From contig OZ231126.1 in the NCBI GenBank assembly GCA_965153355.1, positions 69,130,001 to 69,194,000 on the forward strand: a stretch of DNA of 64,000 nucleotides, read 5' to 3'. Shown here piece after piece: positions 32,330-43,195 of this stretch. Origin of the DNA: Flaccisagitta enflata (lineage: Eukaryota > Chaetognatha > Sagittoidea > Aphragmophora). The translations under genes and the position numbers were made by a program. The first letter of the stretch is position 1, and each line of letters begins with the position of its first letter. Under the pieces are notes generated by a model. It was not told the origin of the DNA. It saw nothing but the letters and a program-made list of their open reading frames with translations, and searched no databases.

Positions 32330-32968
32330 ATATAGAAAAAGATAGAAGAATGAATTGAGGAATGAGGAGGGTGAGGAGGAGAAGTAGGAGGAGGAAGGGG
32401 GGGGGGCGAGATAGTGGCGACCTTTCTGTTGGATTAATGAGTTTTGTATGAAGCAATAATGACCAGGGAGCAGATGGTCAAATACCGTAGTCATATGCCT
32501 TGTTCACATGGGAAATATATATTCAGCTTAGGCTTGACTCATCCTTAATCAACTACTGGTCTTTCCCTTTTGTTCTTCGTCATCAACTCCCTTACAAAGG
32601 CAACAAGCATTATCAACATACAGTGGAATACCGCCTCCATAACAACGCCTTTGAAGGTGCCCCACCTTTAGAGGTCAAGATATTTAAGTCACAAAATGAT
32701 TCAGGCTTTTGTAATTTTGAAATACCTCATGTTAACAGCCTCTGCTTTAACGATGGCTCGCTTTTTTAGGTCAAAATCTAGGGGCCCATTATATTAATTC
32801 CCCTTCAATAAAAGTCAATTGCTTAATTTGATAATAAAACAAAGCAATCTTGGTTAAACAGGTAAAATATGAGTCCAGAAAAAGTCCCCTCAGCTATCGT
32901 AACTTACACGCTCAACGTTAATCACGAGGCAAACGTTGTGCTTCCTGTAAAATAAGATGAAAGAAAGG
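32330..32968. other. Unclassified DNA
   Basis: At 32621 CAGTGGAATACCGCCTCCAT is reminiscent of pogo-like transposon ends, but no matching inverted end was seen. No gene recognised. Confidence 0.3.
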
Positions 32969-33133
<165 letters not shown>

Positions 33134-33368
33134 ATGGATGGATGGGCAGACAAACGTACAGATGGATACACAGACAGAGGCGATAGGAAAAATAAGTACA
33201 GCAAGAGTGTCTGATTGACAGAAAGCAAGGAAAAGGTAAATACCAGATAGAAATATGGCCGACAGACGTAAAGACAAAGAGCAAAACTGAAAAAAAGGAA
33301 AAAGAAGAAAGAATCTCTGACTGTTGGTGAAGCTCAGCAGTTTGAGCCTATTTCTACACGTAACAATG

Positions 33369-33575
33369 GCGTTCTTAACTGGCCACTCGGTCGCTCGCTA
33401 CGTTTGTTCCCTCGCACCGCTCACTTCACTCACTCGCTCTGCAGCGCTTCGCTTCGCTACGCTGGCTTTGCTCGCTCGCTCTGTTCACGGGCTCGCTCCC
33501 TCACTTCGCTCACTCCCTCGTGGGACGGTTGAAAATCATGCATATGTGTTCATGCTGTTATGGCGATCAAGAGAG
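33369..33575 (+). repeat. Family F repeat
   Basis: TTAACTGGCCACTCGGTCGC, TCGCTACGTTTGTTCCCTCG, many CTCGCT/CTTCGCT words, GTGGGACGGTTGAAAATCAT and GTGTTCATGCTGTTATGG. It matches 19691-19900 and, like it, is followed by a GT tract about 200 bp downstream. Confidence 0.75.
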
Positions 33576-33765
33576 AGGATCGTGTTTGTTGTGTTCAGTA
33601 GAAACACGCTCAGCAGTTGGTTATTTCCATTTGCAGTTGAGTTGGACGCGATTCGTCGGCACGCGAAAAAAAAAAAGAACCCGACGGCCTCCGGAATTTC
33701 TCCCTTTAGACCATACTTTTCCCGCCATCAACGTTTGTATACATAAATGGAAGCCTATTCTCTGT

Positions 33766-34008
<243 letters not shown>

Positions 34009-34339
34009 CGGTTGGTGTTTTTAGCGCTGTTTTTGTCTCGTTTTAGGACTTTTTTTTTTTTTTTGTTTCTTTCTTTCTTTTTTCCTTCTTTCTTTGTTTT
34101 TCCTTCTTTCTATCTTCCTTTCCTCCTTTCTATCTTCCTTTCCTCCATTTTTTCCTTCTTTCTTGCTCTTCACGAAAAAATGGATGAATAAGTCAGACGC
34201 TTACAGGAATGTTTTACACTGATAAGCAAATTTCTGATTGGCCTACTGATATGGAACTTTAACTGTAGTAGCCCCAAGGTATTCAGACAATTCAGCCGAG
34301 ATTTTTTTTTGTTTTGCATGTTTTATCTTTAAATGTTTT

Positions 34340-34463
34340 TAGGTGCGACAAAGCACCTCTATAACTGGCTCTGTCTGTTGGTCGGTCGGTTGGTTGTTCT
34401 GTCTGTGACGCATTCGTTCGACGATTCACACGTCGCACCATATTGGCCTACTGGGCCTTGTTG
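34340..34463 (-). repeat. Family A, D subtype
   Basis: AGGTGCGACAAAGCACCTCT, ATAACTGGCTCTGTCTGTTG, a GGTCGGTTGG array, CATTCGTTCGACGATTCACA and CCTACTGGGCCTTGTTG. The terminal hairpin has changed from GTCGCG to GTGC, with compensating change in the other arm. Confidence 0.7.
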
Positions 34464-34464
34464 T

Positions 34465-35074
34465 TGCAATAATTAGTGCACAGGTGATGAGAGCAGCTAA
34501 AGCTTGTGTTTCAGCTTCGAAAAGCGTGACTGGCAAATTACCATGCGGTTCTAATGAACTCATAAACTAGAAGGGAAGCTCAATAGATTGACCAACCAAT
34601 GGGTGCTATCCAAAGATGAAGATGAAGGCGTATTGACAAATCAAAAATAATCTCATCTGTATAATGTAGTGGTTGCTACAATAATGAAAAGAAATCTGGC
34701 AAATTCAGTTTTTATGTAAAAAAAACAAAAAATCATGGTCTTTGAGCTAAAGAGAAAATTAGGTCTGATCGAATCGCGTTTTCTATCTGATTTGGAAAAA
34801 AGTCGAAGAGACGAAGTCCCTTCGGTCTTTTTGAGTCCTGCAGAGAAAAACGAATTTTCCTTTGTTTTATGAAGCGTTTGAGAAAGTTGATACATTTTGG
34901 GGGCAGAACGGGACTTCGCATGAAATTAATAGCTAAGAAAGAGCTAATTCTCCTCTTTCAGATGACGCCAAGCAGAATTCTGTGCGATCGATAGTTTTGG
35001 AGCTATGATTTTTTAAATTTTTTTTTATTTTTTCGCATTTTTCTCATTTTTCCCGCGGAATCGAGTTAATTGAA
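34465..35074. other. AT-rich stretch, no feature recognised
   Basis: No gene or known repeat seen. Confidence 0.4.
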
Positions 35075-36075
<1,001 letters not shown>

Positions 36076-36319
36076 CTTATGATTCCTTTTACGGCTCTCA
36101 AGCAATCTTACGCATGCGTGCTGTCAATGTTTTTTTCTTTTTAAGCTCAAAAACAGGCAGACGTGCGGTCACTCTTCTTCTCACATTTTTTCTTTTCCGA
36201 CCTCAGCAACCTCTCTTCAACTGCTTCTGTCTGTTCTTCATCTCCCGCATTTCACTTCTTCTCTCATTTCCTCTCCTCCTCCCTCACCTTCCTCTTTTTT
36301 TATTCATTCAACTTCTTTC

Positions 36320-36589
36320 CCTTCTTCTTCTTCTTCTTCTTCTTCTTCTTCTTCTTCTTCTTCTTCTTCTTCTTCTTCTTCTTCTTCTTCTTCTTCTTCT
36401 TCTTCTTCTTCTTCTTCTTCTTCTTCTTCTTCTTCTTCTTCTTCTTCTTCTTCTTCTTCTTCTTCTTCTTTGTCTTCTTCTTCTTCATCTTCTTCTTCTT
36501 TTTCTTTTTCTTCTACTGCTTCATCCTCTATCTACCTTTTCCTTCTAGTTTCTACATCTACCTTCTGTTACCTTCTCTTCCTCCATTTT

Positions 36590-36621
<32 letters not shown>

Positions 36622-36639
36622 TTCTTCTTCTTCTTCTTC

Positions 36640-36671
<32 letters not shown>

Positions 36672-36790
36672 CTTCTTCTTCTTCTTCTTCTTTTTGTTCT
36701 TCTTCTTCCCTTCCCTCTCTTTCTTTTCCTTCTTTTTCTTTTTCTTCTCTTTCTTTTTTGTCTTCTATTCATTTTATTCTTTCTCTTTCA
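36320..36790. repeat. TTC-rich region with two TTC arrays
   Basis: TTC repeats at 36320-36475 and 36595-36695 are separated and followed by degenerate pyrimidine DNA. Confidence 0.93.
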
Positions 36791-36959
36791 AGTACTTCTT
36801 TTCGACTCCTCGTTCTCCATCTTCCGTTTCTTCATCTTTATCGTCTGTGTCCTCCTCTCTTTCTCCCTCTACTTTTTAGTCGCGTGCACGCGACTCTACA
36901 ACCCGCTCTGTCGGTCGGTCGGTCGGTTGGTCGGTCGGTCCGTAACACTTTGCTTTTTT

Positions 36960-37240
36960 CCTCGTTTTTGGTCATTTTGGGTCGTCTGGAGTTATTTTGA
37001 GTCATTTTTTTGTTGTTTTTGGTCATTTTTGGTTGGTTTTTGTCATTGGTTGGTCATTTTTGATCATTTACGTCACTTTGTTCATTTTAGTCATTTGTGT
37101 CATTTTTGGGCATTTAAAGTAGTTTTTAGTCATTTTGGGACATTTCAGGTCATTTTTGGGCATTTAACATGGTTTTTTGGTATGTTTTGGTCATTTATGT
37201 TTTTTGGTTTTTGGTTTTTATTTTATGGTTTTTGGTTTTT
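36960..37240. repeat. Degenerate GTCATTTTTGG array
   Basis: Repeats of GGTCATTTTTGG type, similar to the array inside the 18992-19342 copy. Confidence 0.75.
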
Positions 37241-37781
37241 GGCAGCGGCCCCGAAGGGGCCGATGACCTATGCTTTCACACAGGAGGAATTTCTCCTCCT
37301 CCTCCTCCTCCTTCTTCTTCTCCGTCCCCCCCCTCGAGGCTCAAACCCCAGCCTCAAGGCTCAAATCCCAGCCTTGAGGCACAAATCCCAGCTTCGAGGC
37401 TCAAATCCCAGCCTCAAGGCTCAAATCCCAGCCTCAAGGCTCAAATCCCAGCCTCGAGGCTCAAATCCCACCCTTGAGGCTCAAATCCCAGCCTCGTGGC
37501 TCAAACCCCAGTTTCAAGGCTCAAATCCTAGCCTGGAGGCTCAAATCCCAGCCTGGAGTCTCAAATCCCAACCTCGAGGCTCGAATCCCAACCTCGAGGC
37601 TTAAATCCCGGCCTCGAGGCCACAATTCCAGCCTCCAAGCCCTAATCCCAGCCTTGAGGCTCAAATAAAGACAGCATAGGTCATCGGCCCCTTCGGGGCC
37701 GCTGCCCCTCTAACCACCTCACACCCACATACACTCACATAGGGGCAACGGGTATCGCTGACCATCTAACGCTTCTGCGAC
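37241..37781. mobile_element. Family E element 1 (20-bp cargo unit)
   Basis: Inverted caps GGCAGCGGCCCCGAAGGGGC (37241) and GCCCCTTCGGGGCCGCTGCC (37687-37706) extend through GATGACCTATGCT. The interior (37325-37665) is about 17 copies of GAGGCTCAAATCCCAGCCTC. An outer arm to 37781 reads GGTATCGCTGACCATCTAAC. Confidence 0.85.
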
Positions 37782-38447
37782 TATTGTTTTTTGGTTTTTG
37801 GTTTTTAGTTTTTTGTTTTTTTGTTTTTTTGTTTTTTTGGTTTTTTGTTTTTTGTTTTTTCTTGGTTTTTGGTTGTTGGTTGTTGGTTGTTGGTTTTTGG
37901 TTTTTGGTTTTTGGTTTTTTGGTTTTTGGTCATTTAACGTGTTTTTTCGGTATGTTTTGGTCATTTATGTTTTTCGTTTTTTGTTTTATTGTTTTTTTGA
38001 TTTTTTAAGTTTTTTGGTTTTTTGGTCTTTTGGTCCTTTTTGGTCATTAAACATGGCTTTTCGGTATGTTTTGGTCATTCATGTTTTGTGGTTTTTGGGT
38101 TTTTGGTTTTTGGTTTTTTGGTTTTTTGGTTTTTGGTCCTCTAACATGGTTTTTTGGTATGTTTTGGTCATTTATGCTTTTGGTTTTTGGTTTTTGGTTT
38201 TTGGTTTTTGATTTTGGTTTTTGGTTTTTGGTTTTTGTTTTTTTTAGGTTTTTTGGTTTTCTGGTTTTTTATTTTTATTTCCTAGTTTTTTGGTTTTTTG
38301 GTTTTTGTTTTTTTGTTTTTTGTTTTTTGGTCATTTATGCTGTTTGTTTTTTTGGTTTTTGGTTTTTGGTTTTTTGGTTTTTTGGTCATTTGTGTTTTTT
38401 GGTTTTTGGTTTTTTGGTTTTTTGGTTTTTTTTTCTTTTTTTCTTTG
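37782..38447. repeat. GGTTTTT array, part 1
   Basis: Degenerate GGTTTTTGGTTTTT repeats with occasional GGTCATTTATG words that recur at intervals of about 100-150 bp. Confidence 0.85.
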
Positions 38448-38455
38448 GTTTTTAG

Positions 38456-38779
38456 CAGGGGTGTATATTCTTGAGTCGCTTTTGATTTTTTTCCCCCCCC
38501 TGCCTTTGATTTTCTTCCCCGCGATGCGCCGCGTTGTGTTTTTTTATCCATGATTTTCTTCCCCATATAGCAATAAAACTATGTAGTTAAGGTTTAAATA
38601 GTGTTAAATTGTGTTCTACTAATTGAGTTTTATGATTTGGTACTGTAAAAAGTTATATTTTCCCCAAATTTCCTTTTTTTCTCTTTTTCCCCCCTCAGAT
38701 TTCCTTCCCCATCTCCAGACCCTTTGATTTTTTTCCCCCCCCCCACCGGGGGGGGAAAACTCAAGAATATACAGGCCTG
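38456..38779. mobile_element. hAT-type MITE, family H2
   Basis: The ends CAGGGGTGTATATTCTTGAG and (reversed) CAGGCCTGTATATTCTTGAG are inverted repeats of 21 bp. A perfect 8-bp duplication GTTTTTAG flanks it (38448-38455 and 38780-38787). The interior includes C-rich and G-rich runs. Confidence 0.9.
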
Positions 38780-38787
38780 GTTTTTAG

Positions 38788-38965
38788 TTTTTGGTTTTTG
38801 GTTTTTTGGTTTTTGGTCATTTGACATGGTTTTTTTGTTTGTTTTGGTCATTTATGTTTTTCGTTTTTTGGTTTTTGGTTTTTTAGTTTTTTGGTTTTTT
38901 GTTTGTTTTTTTGTTTTTTTGGTCTTTGGCTTTTGGTTTTTTGATTTTTGGTTTTTGGCTTTTGG
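38788..38965. repeat. GGTTTTT array, part 2
   Basis: Continuation of the array split by the 324-bp hAT-type MITE. Confidence 0.85.
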
Positions 38966-38992
38966 TGTTTTGGTCATTTATGTCATTTCAAG

Positions 38993-39250
38993 TCTGCTTG
39001 TTTAAGTCTACTGGTTTAAGTCTACTGGTTTAAGTCTACTGGTTTAAGTCTGCTGGTTAAAGTCTGCTGGTTTAAGTTTGCTTGTTTAAGTCTGCTGGTT
39101 TAAGTCTGCTGGTTTAAGTCTGCTGGTTAAAGTCTGCTGGTTTAAGTCTGCTGGTTTAAGTCTGCTGGTTTAAGTCTGCTGGTTTAAGTCTGCTGGTTTG
39201 AGTCTGCTGGTTTAAGTCTGCTGGTTAAAGTCTGGTTTAAGTCTGGTTTA
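38993..39250. repeat. 14-bp minisatellite TTTAAGTCTGCTGG
   Basis: About 17 tandem units, with CTACTGG variants at the left and shortened units at the right edge. Confidence 0.92.
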
Positions 39251-40027
39251 GTCATTTTTCATTGATTGGGTTGATAGAGTTGATTAATTTGACTCAATTA
39301 CAAAAGTGGGTGGGTTTCCATGGCCTCCAATACCTCATTAAGCTGATTTATTCATCAATTCATTTAAATTAATCTAGTCAACTAAATCATTTTATTCATT
39401 TCTTATATTTCTCCCTATTCAGTCATGTTGATTAAAAAGATACAATAACGAGTCAGGTCAATTCAGTTTTTTATGTCTCGCACGCGACTTATACTATCTT
39501 CCAAAAAAAAAATCTTCCAGCATATTTTGAACAATTACTTTTCAACGATTCATCCGATTTCAAAAAAATTGGTGACCAAATTGAAGCCCTTCAAATTTCC
39601 GAGCTAGTCGTGCAAACCGCATCCCTCTAACCTAATTGGTTTAGAAGTTATCTCATTTAAAGTAAAAAGACTTCCTCTGGCAGGATTCTTGATTTGACTT
39701 CTTTTATGGTAGTTGTTTCTTTTCAAACAATCATAACTCATTTGTTTTTTGATGAATCAACAAAAAATTGGTGACAAAAATGTAGAGTTTTTCAATGGGC
39801 ATCTTTTCCTTTTTTACACCAACAAAATTGGTTCAGCCGTTTAAAAGTTACGGTTAATCAAAGATTGAAAAGGGAAAAAATATGTGAGTGCTCAAAATGC
39901 ATGGAATACTATCACTCCAAAAGTGCCTCGAGAGGCCCTGAAAATCATTTCCCCGGCAAATAGCGGCCAAAATTAGGTCAAGATAAGCTCACATTAGAAA
40001 TTGATTACTTGGCAATTGAATGATATA

Positions 40028-40536
40028 CAGTAGATGTCGTCTAAACTTGGAAATACGGGGGAGCTCATAACCTCAGTATCAGTACAGTGAGGGGACTGAT
40101 ATTTTGCTAGTGTAATGTATAGACCCTAAGGGGTTGACGATGGGGTATGGCATCCCTCTACGGCTTACCTTACAAAAAAAACTTTTAGTATAAAATGTTA
40201 GGATCAATCACTTTTATGGCAGAATTTCAGCTTCATCTATTTGCTTGAATTGCAAAACCAGCTTGGGATTCGAACCTGGAACTTTCAAAGAAATAAATTG
40301 ATCAAGAGAGATTTGAAGTCAAGTGAGTTAACCACTACACCAATTCTGGCAGCTGTTTGATTGAGATAAATTTGTTTTAGTATATTCAAAAGAATTTTCT
40401 ATCTTCAGAGCTGCCATACCCCATCGTCAACCCTATAAGACATAAGCATTATACAGACACAGTTTCAAATCATTGGCGCAAATGATAGTTAGGATATGAG
40501 GGCCCCCGTATTTCCAAGTCTAGACGACATCTACTG
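40028..40536. mobile_element. Inner TA-flanked MITE with CAGTAGATGTCG ends
   Basis: Inverted ends CAGTAGATGTCGTCTAAACT and (reversed) CAGTAGATGTCGTCTAGACT extend to about 35 bp with one mismatch, ending TACGGGGG. TA flanks at 40026-40027 and 40537-40538. Internally GGGTTGACGATGGGGTATGG (40131) is repeated inverted at 40412-40433, so a further element may be nested inside. Confidence 0.9.
40259..40356 (-). ncRNA. tRNA-like sequence inside a MITE
   Basis: The minus strand has an A-box-like TGGTGTAGTGGTTAACTC followed 60 bp later by a B-box-like GGTTCGAATCC, with short complementary ends (CAGCT / AGCTGG). The spacing is longer than in a normal tRNA, so I read it as a decayed tRNA or a tRNA-derived SINE head, not a working gene. 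Confidence 0.4.
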
Positions 40537-40618
40537 TAGGTTTTTTAGCTGATGAATAAAATAAACTCGGAGGTTGGAAGATTTTTTTTTGGAAGATAGT
40601 AGGTGTTGGCCTTGTTCT

Positions 40619-41001
40619 TCGTCTTCTTCATCTTCTTCTCTGTCTCTTTCTCCCTCTACTTCTTCCTCATCTTCCCCTTCTTCTCTGTCCTCTCCTCTTT
40701 CTTCGTCATTCTTCGACTTCCATTTTTCTCATCCCTCATTACATTTCCATCAGGCTTCTCATCAAGAGCAAATGTTTGTCTGGGGATCTGATTTCTATAT
40801 ATCAAGAGCCAGAGAGGACTCGACTTATGTTCGGCGACAACGAAGGCGGTGGAATGGAAGAAGGGGAGGAGGAGAGCAGGTGAGGTATGTGGAGGTGAAG
40901 ATGAAGAAGAAGAAGAAGAAGAAGAAGAAGAAGAAGAAGAAGAAGGAGAAGAAGAAGAAGAAGAAGAAGAAGAAGAAGAAGAAGAAGAAGAAGAAGATGA
41001 A

Positions 41002-41032
<31 letters not shown>

Positions 41033-41900
41033 AAGAAGAAGAAGAAGAAGAAGAAGAAGAAGAAGAAGAAAAAGAAAAAGAAAAAGAAAAAGAAAAAGAA
41101 AAAGAAAAAAAGAAGAAGAAGAAGAAGAAGAAGAAGAAGAAGAAGAAGAAAAAGAAGAAGAAGAAGAAGAATAGCCAGAGAGGACTTGACTTATGTTCGG
41201 CGACAACGAAGGCGGTGGAATGGAAGAAGGGGAATGTAGAGCAGGTGAGGAATGTCGAGGTGAAGATGAAGAAGTAGAAGACGAAGAGGAAGAAGAGGAA
41301 AAAGAAGAAGAAGAAGAAGAAGGAGAAGAGGAAGAAAAAGAAAAAGAAGAAGAAAAAGAAGAAGAAGAAGAAAAAGAAGAAGAAGAAGAAGAAGAGCCAG
41401 AGAGGACTCGACTTATGTTCGGCGACAACGAAGGCGGTAGAATGGAAGAAGGGGTGGAGGAGAGCAGGTGAGGAATTCGGAGGTGAAGAAGAAGAAGTAG
41501 AAGAAGAAGAGGAAGAAGAAAAAAAGAAGAAGAAGAAGAAGAAGAAGAAGGAGAAGAGCAAGAAAAAGAAAAAAAAAAGAAAAAGGAAAAGAAGAAGAAG
41601 AAGAAGAAGAAGAAGAAGAAGAAGAAGAAGAAGAAGAAGAAGAAGAAGAAGAAGAAGAAGAAGAAGAAGAAATAGAAGAAGAAACAGAAGAAGAAGAAAA
41701 AGAAGAAGAAGAAGAAGAAGAAGAAGAAGAAGAAGAAGAAGAAGAAGAAGAATGAGAAGAAGAAGAAGAAGAAGAAGAAGAAGAAGAAGAAGAAGAAGAA
41801 TGAGAAGAAGAAGAAGAAGAAGAAGAAGAAGAAGAAGAAGAAGAAGAAGAAGAAGAAGAAGAAGAAGAAAGAGAAGAAAGAGAAGAAGAAGAGGAAGAAG
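40619..41900. repeat. GAA arrays with a repeated 100-bp segment (family G)
   Basis: A short CTT part (40619-40690) is followed by long GAA arrays. A conserved segment beginning CCAGAGAGGACTCGACTTAT and containing TTCGGCGACAACGAAGGCGG and GGAATGGAAGAAGGGG recurs at 40807, 41170 and 41397. A fourth copy is at 51793. Purine open frames are artefacts. Confidence 0.85.
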
Positions 41901-42026
41901 AACAGGTCGCCCAAGGGCGATATGTGGTCAGCGATACCCGTTGCCCTGCTGTGCATGATTGTGAATTTGAGTGAGGGGAAGCAGGGCAGCGGCCCCGAAG
42001 GGGACGAAGTCCTGTAGAACAGAGGG
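41901..42026. mobile_element. Family E element 2, left part (split by BEL/Pao)
   Basis: The outer arm GAACAGGTCGCCCAAGGGCG and GGTCAGCGATACCCGTTGCC, then the cap GGGCAGCGGCCCCGAAGGGG with ACGAAGTCCTGTAGAACAG, end at the GAGGG duplication. The element resumes at 50752. Confidence 0.88.
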
Positions 42027-42567
42027 TGTCACTTATTCTCGTCCTATTTTGTACGCGTCATATCTTATCCGCGTTGCCCTTTCCCTATCTCGTTTCCCCT
42101 TACGTTTTGCCCTAACTTACCCTCGTCGTCTATCGTGTCCCTTACCTCGTCCCCTGATTTGTCAACTAAGTGAGGCGCTACGCTTCGTGGAATTAAGTCC
42201 TCTCATTGGCTGTCTCTTATTTGCAATGCTTTTAGTATTTCGTTTATAAGCGTTTGCGATCATTATCGCTTCGTAGTCGCATCGTTGTCCCTAGTCCGGA
42301 TCTAAGGTAAAGTCGTATTCCTATTGCGTTTGAGTTATATTTGAATTGCATTGCAGTTATATTCTTATTGCGTTTAAGTCGTATTTAAGTTTGTCGCTTT
42401 TAACTTATATTTGTCCCTCGCTTTCTCTTTTATTTCGTACAGTATTGACGAATCTGGTCATGCCAATTAGATGTCCCTGTTTATGCCTTTACGTCTTCGT
42501 CGTTCATTCAAGATTAGTTCTAACGCGACTACCATTAGCCAAGGCTTTTCTCCGAGCTATCTTGACA
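42027..42567 (+). repeat. 5' LTR
   Basis: It starts TGTCACTTATTCTCG and ends GCTATCTTGACA. A TATA-like TTTATAAGC is at about 42242. Confidence 0.95.
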
Positions 42568-43195
42568 GTCAATACTTATCCCTTCGGTTGGCATAACCTT
42601 CGTGAATACATGGACGCTTGAAGATCCGTTTCCCTCAACATCTCATCGCTTCGGGCACCGCCTCATCGACACGAGCCGCTCCTGCCGCGCCTCCGCCCTT
42701 CTGTCCACTTCGCTTCGTCGACGGCACCTCAGCCGTCATCCCGTCGCGTCGGCCGTCACCGATACTTCACATCGCTTCGGTTCGGGCGTCACTGGCAAAG
42801 GAGTCATCCTTTTCTGACGTCACCCTTCGGCCGTCACCCTCTTCGTAACCCGGCGTTACTTAAAGATAAGTTTACTGCTTCGTTTCCTAGATTCCTGCTT
42901 GATTTACCAGACTCGAAGTTTCTGTCTTGTTCTCAGCCGGGAACTGTCCTCTTCCTCCTCCCAATTGAATAACACGCACCCTCACTCCTCTGCTCACACC
43001 AGATTTAGTTGAGACCAGATCGTCTTTAAAATTCATGTCTCTCTCTCTCCCTCTCAGCCTTAGGTTTCGGTTCCGTAAACAAACTCGCGTCTGTCCGTAC
43101 ATGGGAAAGCCTGGAGCACAGACAAGAACCGGTCCAAATGCATTTGGCTCAACAAGATTCGGCCCGCTAATTTGAAAGTTAAGTAACATGTTATT
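42568..43195 (+). other. BEL/Pao leader between LTR and gag
   Basis: No clear primer-binding site touches the LTR. TTGGCATAACC at about 42590 is a weak candidate. The rest is TCG-rich DNA followed by CT-rich DNA without a convincing frame. Confidence 0.5.

Larger units (their letters stand above)
39494..40599. mobile_element. TA-flanked MITE with CTATCTTCC ends
   Basis: The ends read CTATCTTCCAAAAAAAAAAT and, reversed, the same, followed by CTTCC. TA at 39492-39493 and 40600-40601 is the duplication. The uninterrupted target GCACGCGACTTATAGG is present at about 19315, which confirms the insertion. It contains a second MITE at 40028-40536. Confidence 0.92.
36877..40616 (-). repeat. Family A copy expanded by arrays and insertions
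   Basis: The left end TAGTCGCGTGCACGCGACTC with ACAACCCGCTCTGTCGGTCG matches the start of the 18992 copy. The right end GCACGCGACTTATA (39480), interrupted by a MITE and resumed AGGTGTTGGCCTTGTT (40601), matches the end of that copy. Everything between, about 3.7 kb, is tandem arrays and nested elements. Confidence 0.7.

Noticed and set aside
32500-32769. Possible exon or pogo-like MITE at 32621
   Set aside because: No matching inverted end, splice sites or protein similarity were seen.
40259-40356. Functional tRNA gene
   Set aside because: The A-to-B box distance is too long for a standard tRNA, and the stems are weak. It is kept only as a tRNA-like piece.
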